Positions 8,749-17,260 of a stretch of DNA of 41,631 nucleotides are shown here, in pieces. The notes beneath the pieces are model-generated. The model had not been told where the DNA came from. It did not search any database and was given only the letters and a program-made list of their open reading frames with translations. The number at the start of each line of letters is the position of its first letter. Position 1 is the first letter of the stretch. A program made the position numbers and the translations under genes. Origin of the DNA: a virus; the IMG/VR virus record IMGVR_UViG_3300014819_000793, positions 5,656-47,286 of that record. One strand, 5' to 3'.

Positions 8749-9225
8749 ATGATAACTTTTAAAAGTGTTGGTTTAACAGGCCAAGAAATTAGAAATCAAC
8801 AAACAGCATTAGCAACGAAACCATTACCAATTGGAATTATTACTCCTTTACGTCTTGGACAAGACAATGATGGTTTATTTGGTATGCATTATAGCGTTGC
8901 TGAAACTATGAAAAATAACTTGCGTGATTTGATTATGACCAACTGGGGAGAAAGATTAGCTTTATATGATTACGGAGCAAATCTTCAGCCTTTAGTAACT
9001 GAATATGAATTAGGAAAAAATGCATTTGATGAAGCAGCAATGCAAAGAATATCTAATGCTGTGGCAAAATGGATGCCATATGTTCAATTAGAAGGTTTTG
9101 ATAGTACAAATCAACGTTTAACAACTCAATTTGGATTAGGAGTTATATTGATTACAATTGATTACAGTATTCCAAGAGCACAAGTGCCAACTTCAAGACT
9201 TGAAATAACATTTGCTGTTAGCTAA
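8749..9225 (+). CDS. Baseplate wedge subunit, T4 gp25-like
   Basis: This 158-residue protein matches the gp25 family (lysozyme-like by old naming, in fact a sheath-initiator wedge protein). The diagnostic part is NLRDLIMTNWGERLALYDYG, the helix and GER turn conserved from T4 gp25 to contractile injection systems, followed by a helical ISNAVAKWMPYVQLE and a final beta pair ending EITFAVS. It sits directly upstream of the gp6 homologue, the standard order in contractile tails. Its length is close to that of T4 gp25 (132) with a short N-terminal extension. In the virion it should sit at the inner baseplate, where the sheath starts. Confidence 0.9.
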   Translation: MITFKSVGLTGQEIRNQQTALATKPLPIGIITPLRLGQDNDGLFGMHYSVAETMKNNLRDLIMTNWGERLALYDYGANLQPLVTEYELGKNAFDEAAMQRISNAVAKWMPYVQLEGFDSTNQRLTTQFGLGVILITIDYSIPRAQVPTSRLEITFAVS

Positions 9226-9268
9226 TTTTTGATAAAGTTATATCTAAGACTATAAGGATAAACAAATC

Positions 9269-11146
9269 ATGCCTGTTGATTCCAGACGCAATATTCAACA
9301 ACTAATCAAATCTAGAAAATATCTTAACAAAGACTTTGATAGTTTTCGTGCTGACTTAGAAGAATATGCACGCACTTATTTTCCTGATCGTATTCAAGAT
9401 TTTTCTGCAAACGGATTTGGTGGTTTGTTACTTGAATTAGCATCTTATGTTGGTGACGTTCAAAGTTTTTATCTGGATCATCAATTTGGTGAGCTGAATG
9501 CAGAAACAGCAGTTGAGCCAAAGAATCTTGAAAAGCTTTTAAGAGAAGCAGGGGTTGATATTGTTGGAGCAGCACCAGCAGTTTGCCCTGTTACCTTTTA
9601 TGTGCGTATTCCTGCTGCAACAAACAACCCAAATGGCAACCAACCATATGATACAACAGCTTTGCCTATTATTAAAGAAGGTACATTGTTGAATTCAAAT
9701 CGTGGTGTTCAATTTCAGCTTATTGAAGATATTGATATGACTCTTACAAAAAGCGATGGAACACCTGCTAATGGTATAACATATGTAAATGGTGAATTAA
9801 GTCCAAACGGAACTCCTTTAAATTATATATTTGAAGCAACTGGACAAGCATTGTCTAGCGTAACATATACAGAGTCTTTTGACGTAACAGGGTTTCAACC
9901 TTTTAAAAGACACACATTACAAAATAGAGATGTTTCAGATATAATATCAGTGACAGATTCTAATGGAAATACCTATTATGAAGTTGGATTTCTAACACAA
10001 GACACGATATATAAAGAAGTAAGAAATAGAAATCCAACAACAACAACTCCATCAAGCGAAGTTTATGTTGATTCAAACATTGAATTAGTTCCTGCTCCAT
10101 ACAGATTTTACAAAAACACATCTTTGAACAGTAGACTAACAACGTTGGTTTTTGGTGGTGGGTCTGCTGATGCACTTGGAGAAGATCTTGTGCCCGATCC
10201 AAGTGAGGCAGCATTACCTTTGTATGGACGTAAAAACTTTTCACGCTTTACAATAGATCCAAACAATTTGTTAAGAACAGCTACGTTAGGTGCTATAGCA
10301 GCAGATGTAACAATTACAGTAACTTATCGTGCTGGTGGTGGTTTAAATCACAATATTCCTCCACAAAGTATCACAGAAATAGCAACCTTATATACCGAGT
10401 TTCCAAACAATCCAACTGCTACAATAGCTGCAAATGTCAGAGCTTCTGCCGATGCAAATAACAATAGCAATGCCAGAGGTGGAGCCAATCCACCCACGCT
10501 TGATGAATTACGTTTACAAGTTCCAAGCGCAAGAAATGCACAATCAAGAATTGTAAGCAAACAAGACTTGATAGCAAGAATATATTCACTTCCAGCAAAC
10601 TTTGGTCGTGTATATCGTTGTTCTATAAGAAATAACCCAAACAATCCTAATAGTGCAATGCTTTATATTCTTTGTAGAAATGATTTAAACGAACTTGTGC
10701 TGGCACCAGATATGCTCAAAAACAACCTCAAGGTATATCTGAATCAATATCGGATGATATCTGATGCAATCGATATCCTTGATGGTCAAATCATTAATTT
10801 ACAAATCAACTATGACATAACAGTTGATCCAACATTTAATCGACAATTGGTTTTGCAAAATGTTCAAGCAAAACTAATACAATACTTCGATGTTGGAAAT
10901 TTCCAAATGGATCAACCATTGATTCTAGATGATGTAAGAAACATAATCTATAATAATGTTGGTGTTTTAGCTGTTAGAGATATAGCAGTTACAAATATAA
11001 CAGGTACTGTAGGTGATAGAATTTATAGCAATGTATCCTACAATGTAAATTCTAACTTGATTAACAACACAATATTAATACCGCCTGCTGGTGGGATGTT
11101 TGAAATAAAATACTTTGCTTCGGACTTAGTTGGTAGAGCTATTTAG
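9269..11146 (+). CDS. Baseplate wedge subunit, T4 gp6-like (baseplate J family)
   Basis: This 625-residue protein belongs to the gp6/baseplate J family, which forms the iris-like ring that joins wedges around the hub. The N terminus carries YLNKDFDSFRADLEEYARTY and FGGLLLELASYVGDVQSFYL, very characteristic of gp6 in marine T4-like phages. The C-terminal part has the family's strand-helix pattern (VYLNQYRMISDAIDILDGQI followed by NYDITVDP) and a final domain with LILDDVRNIIYNNVGVLAVR. It is preceded by ATAAGGATAA, a reasonable ribosome site. It directly follows the gp25 homologue after 43 bases and precedes a probable fibre or wedge accessory gene. Confidence 0.92.
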   Translation: MPVDSRRNIQQLIKSRKYLNKDFDSFRADLEEYARTYFPDRIQDFSANGFGGLLLELASYVGDVQSFYLDHQFGELNAETAVEPKNLEKLLREAGVDIVGAAPAVCPVTFYVRIPAATNNPNGNQPYDTTALPIIKEGTLLNSNRGVQFQLIEDIDMTLTKSDGTPANGITYVNGELSPNGTPLNYIFEATGQALSSVTYTESFDVTGFQPFKRHTLQNRDVSDIISVTDSNGNTYYEVGFLTQDTIYKEVRNRNPTTTTPSSEVYVDSNIELVPAPYRFYKNTSLNSRLTTLVFGGGSADALGEDLVPDPSEAALPLYGRKNFSRFTIDPNNLLRTATLGAIAADVTITVTYRAGGGLNHNIPPQSITEIATLYTEFPNNPTATIAANVRASADANNNSNARGGANPPTLDELRLQVPSARNAQSRIVSKQDLIARIYSLPANFGRVYRCSIRNNPNNPNSAMLYILCRNDLNELVLAPDMLKNNLKVYLNQYRMISDAIDILDGQIINLQINYDITVDPTFNRQLVLQNVQAKLIQYFDVGNFQMDQPLILDDVRNIIYNNVGVLAVRDIAVTNITGTVGDRIYSNVSYNVNSNLINNTILIPPAGGMFEIKYFASDLVGRAI

Positions 11147-11204
11147 TTTGTAAAGCGTTGCTTTAGATTTAATTAACGAAGCTATTTACTTCTAGAGATA
11201 AGCA

Positions 11205-12797
11205 ATGTATCGCATATTAAAAGCTGACAAAGACAGTTATATAACCAACAAAATAATTTTTAGCACTCGTCCAACTACTTCTGCTTCAACAGATGCAAAT
11301 GTCGGACAAGCTGGAACCATTGATATATTCAAGCTATATAATGCAACTTCTGTACCCAGTGGTACTTCTGGTGTTGAATTGTCTCGTGGACTTATTCACT
11401 TTGATTTAAATGGACTAAGAGAAATAACTGGATCATTATTGAATATCAATGATCCAAGTTTTAAATGTTATGTATCAATGAAGAATGTTTATGGCGGTCA
11501 AACAGTTCCATCAAACTATACACTTATTCTTTTTCCATTAGCAAAATATTGGGATGAAGGTCGTGGTAACGATGTAATAGGTTACCGTGATTTGGATGCT
11601 GTAAATTGGTTTACAGCTTCAATTAATCCAACTGTTATTACTTGGACAAGTGGTGGGATAGGTTATGGAGGAGATATAACAGATATTAATGCAGATTATT
11701 ATCTTTCTTCTTCTCTTATTGGTAATGTTCCACTAAGCTTCTCTCAAAGCTTTGCCAGAGGCGATGAAGACTTATTAATTGATGTAACCACAGCAGTTTC
11801 TGCTACACTTAATGGTGACATACCCGATTATGGATTTAGATTAAGTTTTTCTGGATCACAGGAAACAGATACAGTTACTAGATTTGTTAAACGTTTTTCA
11901 TCAAGACAATCCAGAAACACAAACTTGCATCCACAATTAATCGTAAAATATAACGATAGTTTTATTGACAACCAAGTACAAACTTATTTTGATTATACCA
12001 ATAAAATAGGAATTTATTTTTACCCATTTAATGAACCAACAAACTTTTTGTCTGCCAGCACATACATTTCTGGTTCTGGTTCATTGATGCTTGAACTTGT
12101 TGCAAGTCAAAGCATATATGTAACAACTTCTTCTTATAGCATTAGCCATAGTGCATCAATAATTTATACTTCTGCGAGTTGGGCTTATTTCTCACAAAGC
12201 TTTACAGGTTCTCAAATACAAATTGGTGGATTAAACCAAACCGGAAGTTATTATGCAGACGTTTATCTTGCAACGAATACAGCAGGGTTATCTGGAGTGT
12301 TAAAAAAAGATGGCACAGTTGACTTTACACCTTTTTGGAAGTCGCTAGATAATACCGTTATATTCGCTACAGGGTCTATTTTAACCTTTAGACCCTTGCA
12401 AGGTAGTTCGTTTGTTGTTGGTAATCGAAACTACAATGTAAATATCTTAGATCTTAAAGAACAATATATTGATACAGATGAAGTTATACTTCATGTTTTC
12501 ACTTATGATTTTGATCCAACAGTAAGAAGTTTTTATTTGCCTTATCTAACAAAACCAGTTGTTGTAAAACAAATGTATTGGAGATTAATAGATCCATTTT
12601 CAAAAGAAATAATCATACCTTTTGATGATGTTGGCACGCTTATGTCTGTTGACGGTGAAGGCAATTATTTCAGAATGTATATGCAAGACTTACCAATTAA
12701 TCGTGTGTTGGAAATTGAGTTGCTAATAAAAGAAGCAAATGGTCAAACATACTTGATTCAGAATCAAGGATTTAAATTTAAGGTTGTAACTGCATGA
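11205..12797 (+). CDS. Virion protein with DNRLRE-like beta domain
   Basis: This is a 530-residue protein. Its first 140 residues resemble the DNRLRE / CBM96-like beta-sandwich: LSRGLIHFDL (59-68), LILFPLAKYWDEGRG (107-121) and NW (134-135) are the usual landmarks. Such domains are found in secreted carbohydrate-related proteins and in phage fibres. The rest is rich in Ser, Thr, Gly and Tyr (for example SASTYISGSGSLMLE), typical of beta-structured tail proteins. It lies between the gp6 homologue and the large wedge-like protein, so a baseplate-attached or receptor-facing role is likely. The start is an ATG after a 58-base gap, and the end overlaps the next gene by four bases. Confidence 0.65.
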   Translation: MYRILKADKDSYITNKIIFSTRPTTSASTDANVGQAGTIDIFKLYNATSVPSGTSGVELSRGLIHFDLNGLREITGSLLNINDPSFKCYVSMKNVYGGQTVPSNYTLILFPLAKYWDEGRGNDVIGYRDLDAVNWFTASINPTVITWTSGGIGYGGDITDINADYYLSSSLIGNVPLSFSQSFARGDEDLLIDVTTAVSATLNGDIPDYGFRLSFSGSQETDTVTRFVKRFSSRQSRNTNLHPQLIVKYNDSFIDNQVQTYFDYTNKIGIYFYPFNEPTNFLSASTYISGSGSLMLELVASQSIYVTTSSYSISHSASIIYTSASWAYFSQSFTGSQIQIGGLNQTGSYYADVYLATNTAGLSGVLKKDGTVDFTPFWKSLDNTVIFATGSILTFRPLQGSSFVVGNRNYNVNILDLKEQYIDTDEVILHVFTYDFDPTVRSFYLPYLTKPVVVKQMYWRLIDPFSKEIIIPFDDVGTLMSVDGEGNYFRMYMQDLPINRVLEIELLIKEANGQTYLIQNQGFKFKVVTA

Positions 12798-15700
12798 GTT
12801 CTCTTATTTCTCCTACACAAAGATTACTACGATTAACTCCAAGTGTTTTCACACCAACAATTATTCGTGGTTTAACGTCACCTGACGGTGAACTAACAAC
12901 ATTTCAATCATTTGATGGTAAATTTGTAGAAGACACAGCAATTGGAGAAACAGGATCATTTCGCTATGATGCTATAGGTTCTGGTATTAAATCAACTCAA
13001 CAACTAAATGTTGATTGGAGTTTGTTTCAAAACCATGTGTTCTTTAATAGTGCCCAAGTTAAGGTTAATGCAGCTTTTAACAAAATCTTTGATCGTTATC
13101 CTTTTGATGGAACAAGAAAACAAACCGAGTTGTTTTTTGATCAAATGACAGGTTATGAAAATTATGTTTATCAAAACTTACCAAAAAACAAAGGATATTT
13201 GTTTTTCTCTGGAAGTAATATTGGAGATACAACATTAAAAGGTACATGGGTTACAGTAAAAGATGCTGCGGGCGTTGAATTTCCTTTTCTAACAGAAAAT
13301 CCAAATGGCACATCCAGACTTGATCCTTTGTCTAGTTCTGTTACATTTCAATTTCAAATTTACGCACCAACTATTGCAAACCAAAACCAAACTATTTTCC
13401 AAAAAATTAACACTGTATCAGCAGGAAACCAAAATGGCTTTGGTTGTTTTCTTTCGCAGAGTGCTAGCACATCTCAAGCTGAATTAACCTTTTATGTTTG
13501 CTCTGGTTCTGTTAACACAATATCAACATCTATAATGTTGACAAAAGGTGATTGGCAACCAGTTAGTTTTATTTGGGATCGTACAAGTGGAGTTAATCAA
13601 CTGTTTGCTTATGTAAGCGGAACACTTTATAGCACAAGTAGTCAAGTTACAATCAATAATCTTGCGTTTGCCACAGCTTCTTTGTATATTGGCACAGGAA
13701 GCAATGTTGTTTCTCCATTTTTTGAACCAGCAACAACTTTTTCTGGTGCATTAGATGAATTTAGATATTTTAAAAAGATTGTATCTCAATCAGATATCAT
13801 TGAGTTTCAAAGTAAGAGTTTGTATTCTGAACCTGATTTAAGTTTGTATTTTAAATTTAATGAACCAAGTGGTTCAACTTCAAACTTAGTGTTAGACTAT
13901 TCTGGAAAAGGTATGCATGGGACTCTTAACAACTATGCTTTAAACACCCTAAAAGTAAGAAACATAAACACGGCATCTTATTTTGGTGAATCACCAATGA
14001 TTTTTGAAGATGTAAGATATTGCCCAATTCTTTTTCCAGATCAACCAAGCGTTGTAACGTATCGTGAAAATCTTATTGCTGATGGAGCTTCATATGATTC
14101 TTACAACCCAAATATCATAACAAAACTTGTACCGAAACAATATTTTACATATGGTCAAGAACAAGCTGCATTAACAACAGAGGAAGGTGAAATTAATGAG
14201 TTGCAATATGGTTCTGAACCAAATACAGCAGCTCTTGGTAGCACACAAACCTTATTAAGTTTACTTTACATGTGGGCTAGCTTCTTTGATGAAATCAAAT
14301 TATTTTTAGATGCATTTTCAACATTAAGACACGTTGATTATGATAATAATGATACAGTTCCTGATGCGTTTTTAAAACAACTAGGTGATTTTTACGGTTT
14401 AGATCTTCCACCTTTGTTTATTGGTTCTGACATTAACCAATTTATCAACGGCACAGATGTTACACCAACTATTGTCAACAGCGAATATACACTCCAATAT
14501 CTACAAAATCAAATCTGGCGTAGAATATTAATTAATGCAAACGATATTCTAAAAAGTAAAGGTACAATTCATAGTATCAAATCTTTGTTGAGAGCTGTTG
14601 GTATTGAAGGTGATAACATTTTTAGATTCAAAGAATATGGTGGTCCAACACGTAGAACTTTAAACAGTTTGCGTGAATCAAGAAATGAAATCGCATTGAT
14701 GTTGAATTTCAGAAATGGTGGATATTTCAAAACACCATATCTTTCTGGAAGCAGGATTGAACCGGGATACCCAAATCCTGCTGGTACATTTATCATTGAT
14801 CCTGTTACTGGACACAATACAGGCACAACAAATATAAACGACGGGTTATTTACAAGTGGCTCGTGGACATACGAAGGAATATACGCATTTCCCGGTCAAG
14901 CAACAACAAGCTCTATTCAAAGTCTTGTGCGTATAATGTCATCTGGTTCTACAAACGTTGAAAACGTGTTAGCTAACTTGTATTATGTTTCTGGTTCTGG
15001 ATTAACTTTGTACGTTAAGCCAATAGCTTCCACAACTATTCCTGCATTAACAATGAGTTTGGCAGAACCAAAAATTACCAATGGTCAAACATGGAACATA
15101 TCATTTGGTAGAACCAGAGGTGACGCTATAAGTCAAGTTTCTTCTTCTTACTTTTTACGTGTTGCTAGAAATAATCTTGGAAGTATTGTTGAAGAATTCA
15201 CAACTTCTTCTTATTATTTTGATAATGCAGGAACAAATGTCTGGCAAGTTATTAACACAACAAATATCAGTGGTTCATTTATTGCTATTGGTAGCGGAAG
15301 TACAACTATTGTCGCTAACAATCAATTTGTAAATGAGAATCCTGTTCAAACGTTTGATGGTCGAGTTTCACAAGTTCGTTGGTGGAGCAAAGATTTAACT
15401 TTGAATGAATGGCGTGAACACGTTAAAGATTTTAGATCTCATGGTGTTCAAGACCCATTAGTAAATTTTAACTTTGAAAACTTTAGAAGTGGATCATTCC
15501 AAAAGCTTCGGGGTGATTGGTCTATGGATCAAGAAACATCTGAAACAGATGGAAGTGGCAACATAACTTTATTTGATTTCTCACAAAACAATTTGTTTGC
15601 TACAGGAAGTTTATTTTTGGCAACAAGCAGTGTTTTGTTGCCAGAACGGTTTTATTACTCTTTTATTTCACCAAATTTCGATGAAGCTGTAACAAATGAA

Positions 15701-16237
15701 AAAGTACGTGTTCGTAGCTACCAAAATCTTGATAACGTTTTAAATGATGAAGCTCAATACGCACAAGAAGCACCAGTATACGAAATTCAACAAGAACAAA
15801 CTCCAGAAGACAATGGTAAGTTTAGCATTGATTTTTCAATTGTTGATTCTTTAAACCAAGACATGATTGAAATGTTTTCTTCATTGGATATATTCAACAA
15901 TATTCTTGGTGACCCAAATATGATGTTCTCTCAAGATTATCCCGGTTTGGATTCACTTCAAGAAATATATTTCAATCGTTTAACACAAAAAATGAATATC
16001 AAAGGTTTCTTTGATTTTTATACTTGGTTTAACACCAACATGGGAAAGTTTATCGAACAACTTATTCCCAGAAAAACAAGATATAACGGTATCAACTACG
16101 TGATTCAATCACACATGTTGGAAAGACCAAAAGTTGAATACCACTTTGAAGATATATACATTGGCACTAACAACAGAAACCGTCAAAAAGAAGTGATTTT
16201 GCTGCAACTTTTCACTGGGTTGTTAAGGAAATACTAA
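12794..16237 (+). CDS. Large baseplate wedge-like protein with LamG-type inserts
   Basis: This is an 1147-residue protein. Residues about 173-335 form a LamG/concanavalin-like sandwich (TFQFQIYAP near its start, SGALDEFRYFKKIVSQSDI at its end). Residues about 480-640 are a helical core (LLYMWASFFDEIKLFLDAF, then IWRRILINANDILKSKGTIH and an EYGG turn) resembling tail protein I/wedge proteins of contractile phages. Residues about 690-875 look like a second concanavalin-like domain ending DGRVSQVRWWSKDLTLNEW. The C-terminal 200 residues are a further conserved helical part. Its place after gp25 and gp6 matches that of wedge gp7 in T4, but I do not claim homology to gp7. Start and stop are coupled to neighbours by short overlaps. 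Confidence 0.75.
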   Translation: MSSLISPTQRLLRLTPSVFTPTIIRGLTSPDGELTTFQSFDGKFVEDTAIGETGSFRYDAIGSGIKSTQQLNVDWSLFQNHVFFNSAQVKVNAAFNKIFDRYPFDGTRKQTELFFDQMTGYENYVYQNLPKNKGYLFFSGSNIGDTTLKGTWVTVKDAAGVEFPFLTENPNGTSRLDPLSSSVTFQFQIYAPTIANQNQTIFQKINTVSAGNQNGFGCFLSQSASTSQAELTFYVCSGSVNTISTSIMLTKGDWQPVSFIWDRTSGVNQLFAYVSGTLYSTSSQVTINNLAFATASLYIGTGSNVVSPFFEPATTFSGALDEFRYFKKIVSQSDIIEFQSKSLYSEPDLSLYFKFNEPSGSTSNLVLDYSGKGMHGTLNNYALNTLKVRNINTASYFGESPMIFEDVRYCPILFPDQPSVVTYRENLIADGASYDSYNPNIITKLVPKQYFTYGQEQAALTTEEGEINELQYGSEPNTAALGSTQTLLSLLYMWASFFDEIKLFLDAFSTLRHVDYDNNDTVPDAFLKQLGDFYGLDLPPLFIGSDINQFINGTDVTPTIVNSEYTLQYLQNQIWRRILINANDILKSKGTIHSIKSLLRAVGIEGDNIFRFKEYGGPTRRTLNSLRESRNEIALMLNFRNGGYFKTPYLSGSRIEPGYPNPAGTFIIDPVTGHNTGTTNINDGLFTSGSWTYEGIYAFPGQATTSSIQSLVRIMSSGSTNVENVLANLYYVSGSGLTLYVKPIASTTIPALTMSLAEPKITNGQTWNISFGRTRGDAISQVSSSYFLRVARNNLGSIVEEFTTSSYYFDNAGTNVWQVINTTNISGSFIAIGSGSTTIVANNQFVNENPVQTFDGRVSQVRWWSKDLTLNEWREHVKDFRSHGVQDPLVNFNFENFRSGSFQKLRGDWSMDQETSETDGSGNITLFDFSQNNLFATGSLFLATSSVLLPERFYYSFISPNFDEAVTNEKVRVRSYQNLDNVLNDEAQYAQEAPVYEIQQEQTPEDNGKFSIDFSIVDSLNQDMIEMFSSLDIFNNILGDPNMMFSQDYPGLDSLQEIYFNRLTQKMNIKGFFDFYTWFNTNMGKFIEQLIPRKTRYNGINYVIQSHMLERPKVEYHFEDIYIGTNNRNRQKEVILLQLFTGLLRKY

Positions 16238-16238
16238 A

Positions 16239-17255
16239 ATGCCATACTGGGTTAATAACACATTCTTCCAACCTTTCAATGACACAGCAAATTACTATGG
16301 TAGAACCAATCGTAATTTAACTACAAAAGATGGTATTGATACCACACCAATTGATAATTTCCGTGAAGGTGTTGATCTACGAACCATTAGTGACATTTAC
16401 AACACAATGCAACTTAAAATTGTGTTTGAAGATGGTTCACAAGCAATGGAAGTTGAACCAAATGGAGAATTAACCCATCAATCTACTTTTATAACTTATG
16501 GTCAAGCTGGTGACTTTATTCAATATACTTGCAACACAGCTTTTAATGATCAAATAACTGGCATTGAAGGCACTGTACTTGATGGTAACTCACGTTTAAG
16601 TAGAACAGCATTGTATTTGCAACAAACAAGTGGATTAGTTGCGGGAACAACTCAACCAAGTCAAATATTTCCAATTTACTTAAATGGTGGTCCACAATTT
16701 CAAGAAGAATCAATTATTGAACCATTAACTATTCCACAACGTTTACAAACCAACCAACCAACTCAAGAACTTGCCAATGGAGTTTTTGCGTTTCTTGAAT
16801 CTGGAAATATTGTTGATGAAAAAAGATATGGTACAGACATTGTTGAACAACTACAATATCGTAGTCAATTAACCAGTATAAGACCCTATCTAGAACTTGG
16901 TGCAAATTATATTTTAGTTACTGGAAGTAATGGTTTGGTATCAAATAGCGTTGATATAAAACCAAACGCTATTTTTGGTCCAACTGTGTATTCAAAAATA
17001 GAACCTTGGGTTGATGAACCGCTTGGCGCATTCTTTCCAGAATTATTAGATGCAACAAATTTGTTAAAAGTTCCTGTAACAACAAGCGCAGGAATTGTTC
17101 AACCTTTTTATTCAAACAATTATGAAATAACTGATTCAAACTTACAAACCAGAGATCAAAAAAGTGCAACCGCTGGATTTACCTATTATGGTGGAAACAG
17201 TTCATTATATGGTACGGACTCAGTTGCGTTTGGTGGATATTATCGTGGGACATAA
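16239..17255 (+). CDS. Virion structural protein, unrecognised
   Basis: This 338-residue, mainly beta protein has no domain I can name. It starts one base after the stop of the large wedge-like gene and ends five bases before the next, so it is part of the baseplate/tail operon. Aromatic residues mark both ends (MPYWVNNTFFQPFNDTANYY at the start; TAGFTYYGGNSSLYG near the end). A middle part reads LKIVFEDGSQAMEVEPNGEL. The amino acid make-up (Asn, Gln, Thr, Ser and Gly rich, no Cys pair pattern, no membrane segment) matches its structural neighbours. A role as baseplate or fibre connector is inferred from position only. Confidence 0.7.
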   Translation: MPYWVNNTFFQPFNDTANYYGRTNRNLTTKDGIDTTPIDNFREGVDLRTISDIYNTMQLKIVFEDGSQAMEVEPNGELTHQSTFITYGQAGDFIQYTCNTAFNDQITGIEGTVLDGNSRLSRTALYLQQTSGLVAGTTQPSQIFPIYLNGGPQFQEESIIEPLTIPQRLQTNQPTQELANGVFAFLESGNIVDEKRYGTDIVEQLQYRSQLTSIRPYLELGANYILVTGSNGLVSNSVDIKPNAIFGPTVYSKIEPWVDEPLGAFFPELLDATNLLKVPVTTSAGIVQPFYSNNYEITDSNLQTRDQKSATAGFTYYGGNSSLYGTDSVAFGGYYRGT

Positions 17256-17260
17256 ATAAC

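Noticed and set aside
17252-17260. CATAAATAA as a T4-type late promoter (TATAAATA-like)
   Set aside because: It contains the stop codon of the previous gene and abuts the next ATG, so a transcript could not start between it and the gene. Base composition alone produces such strings.
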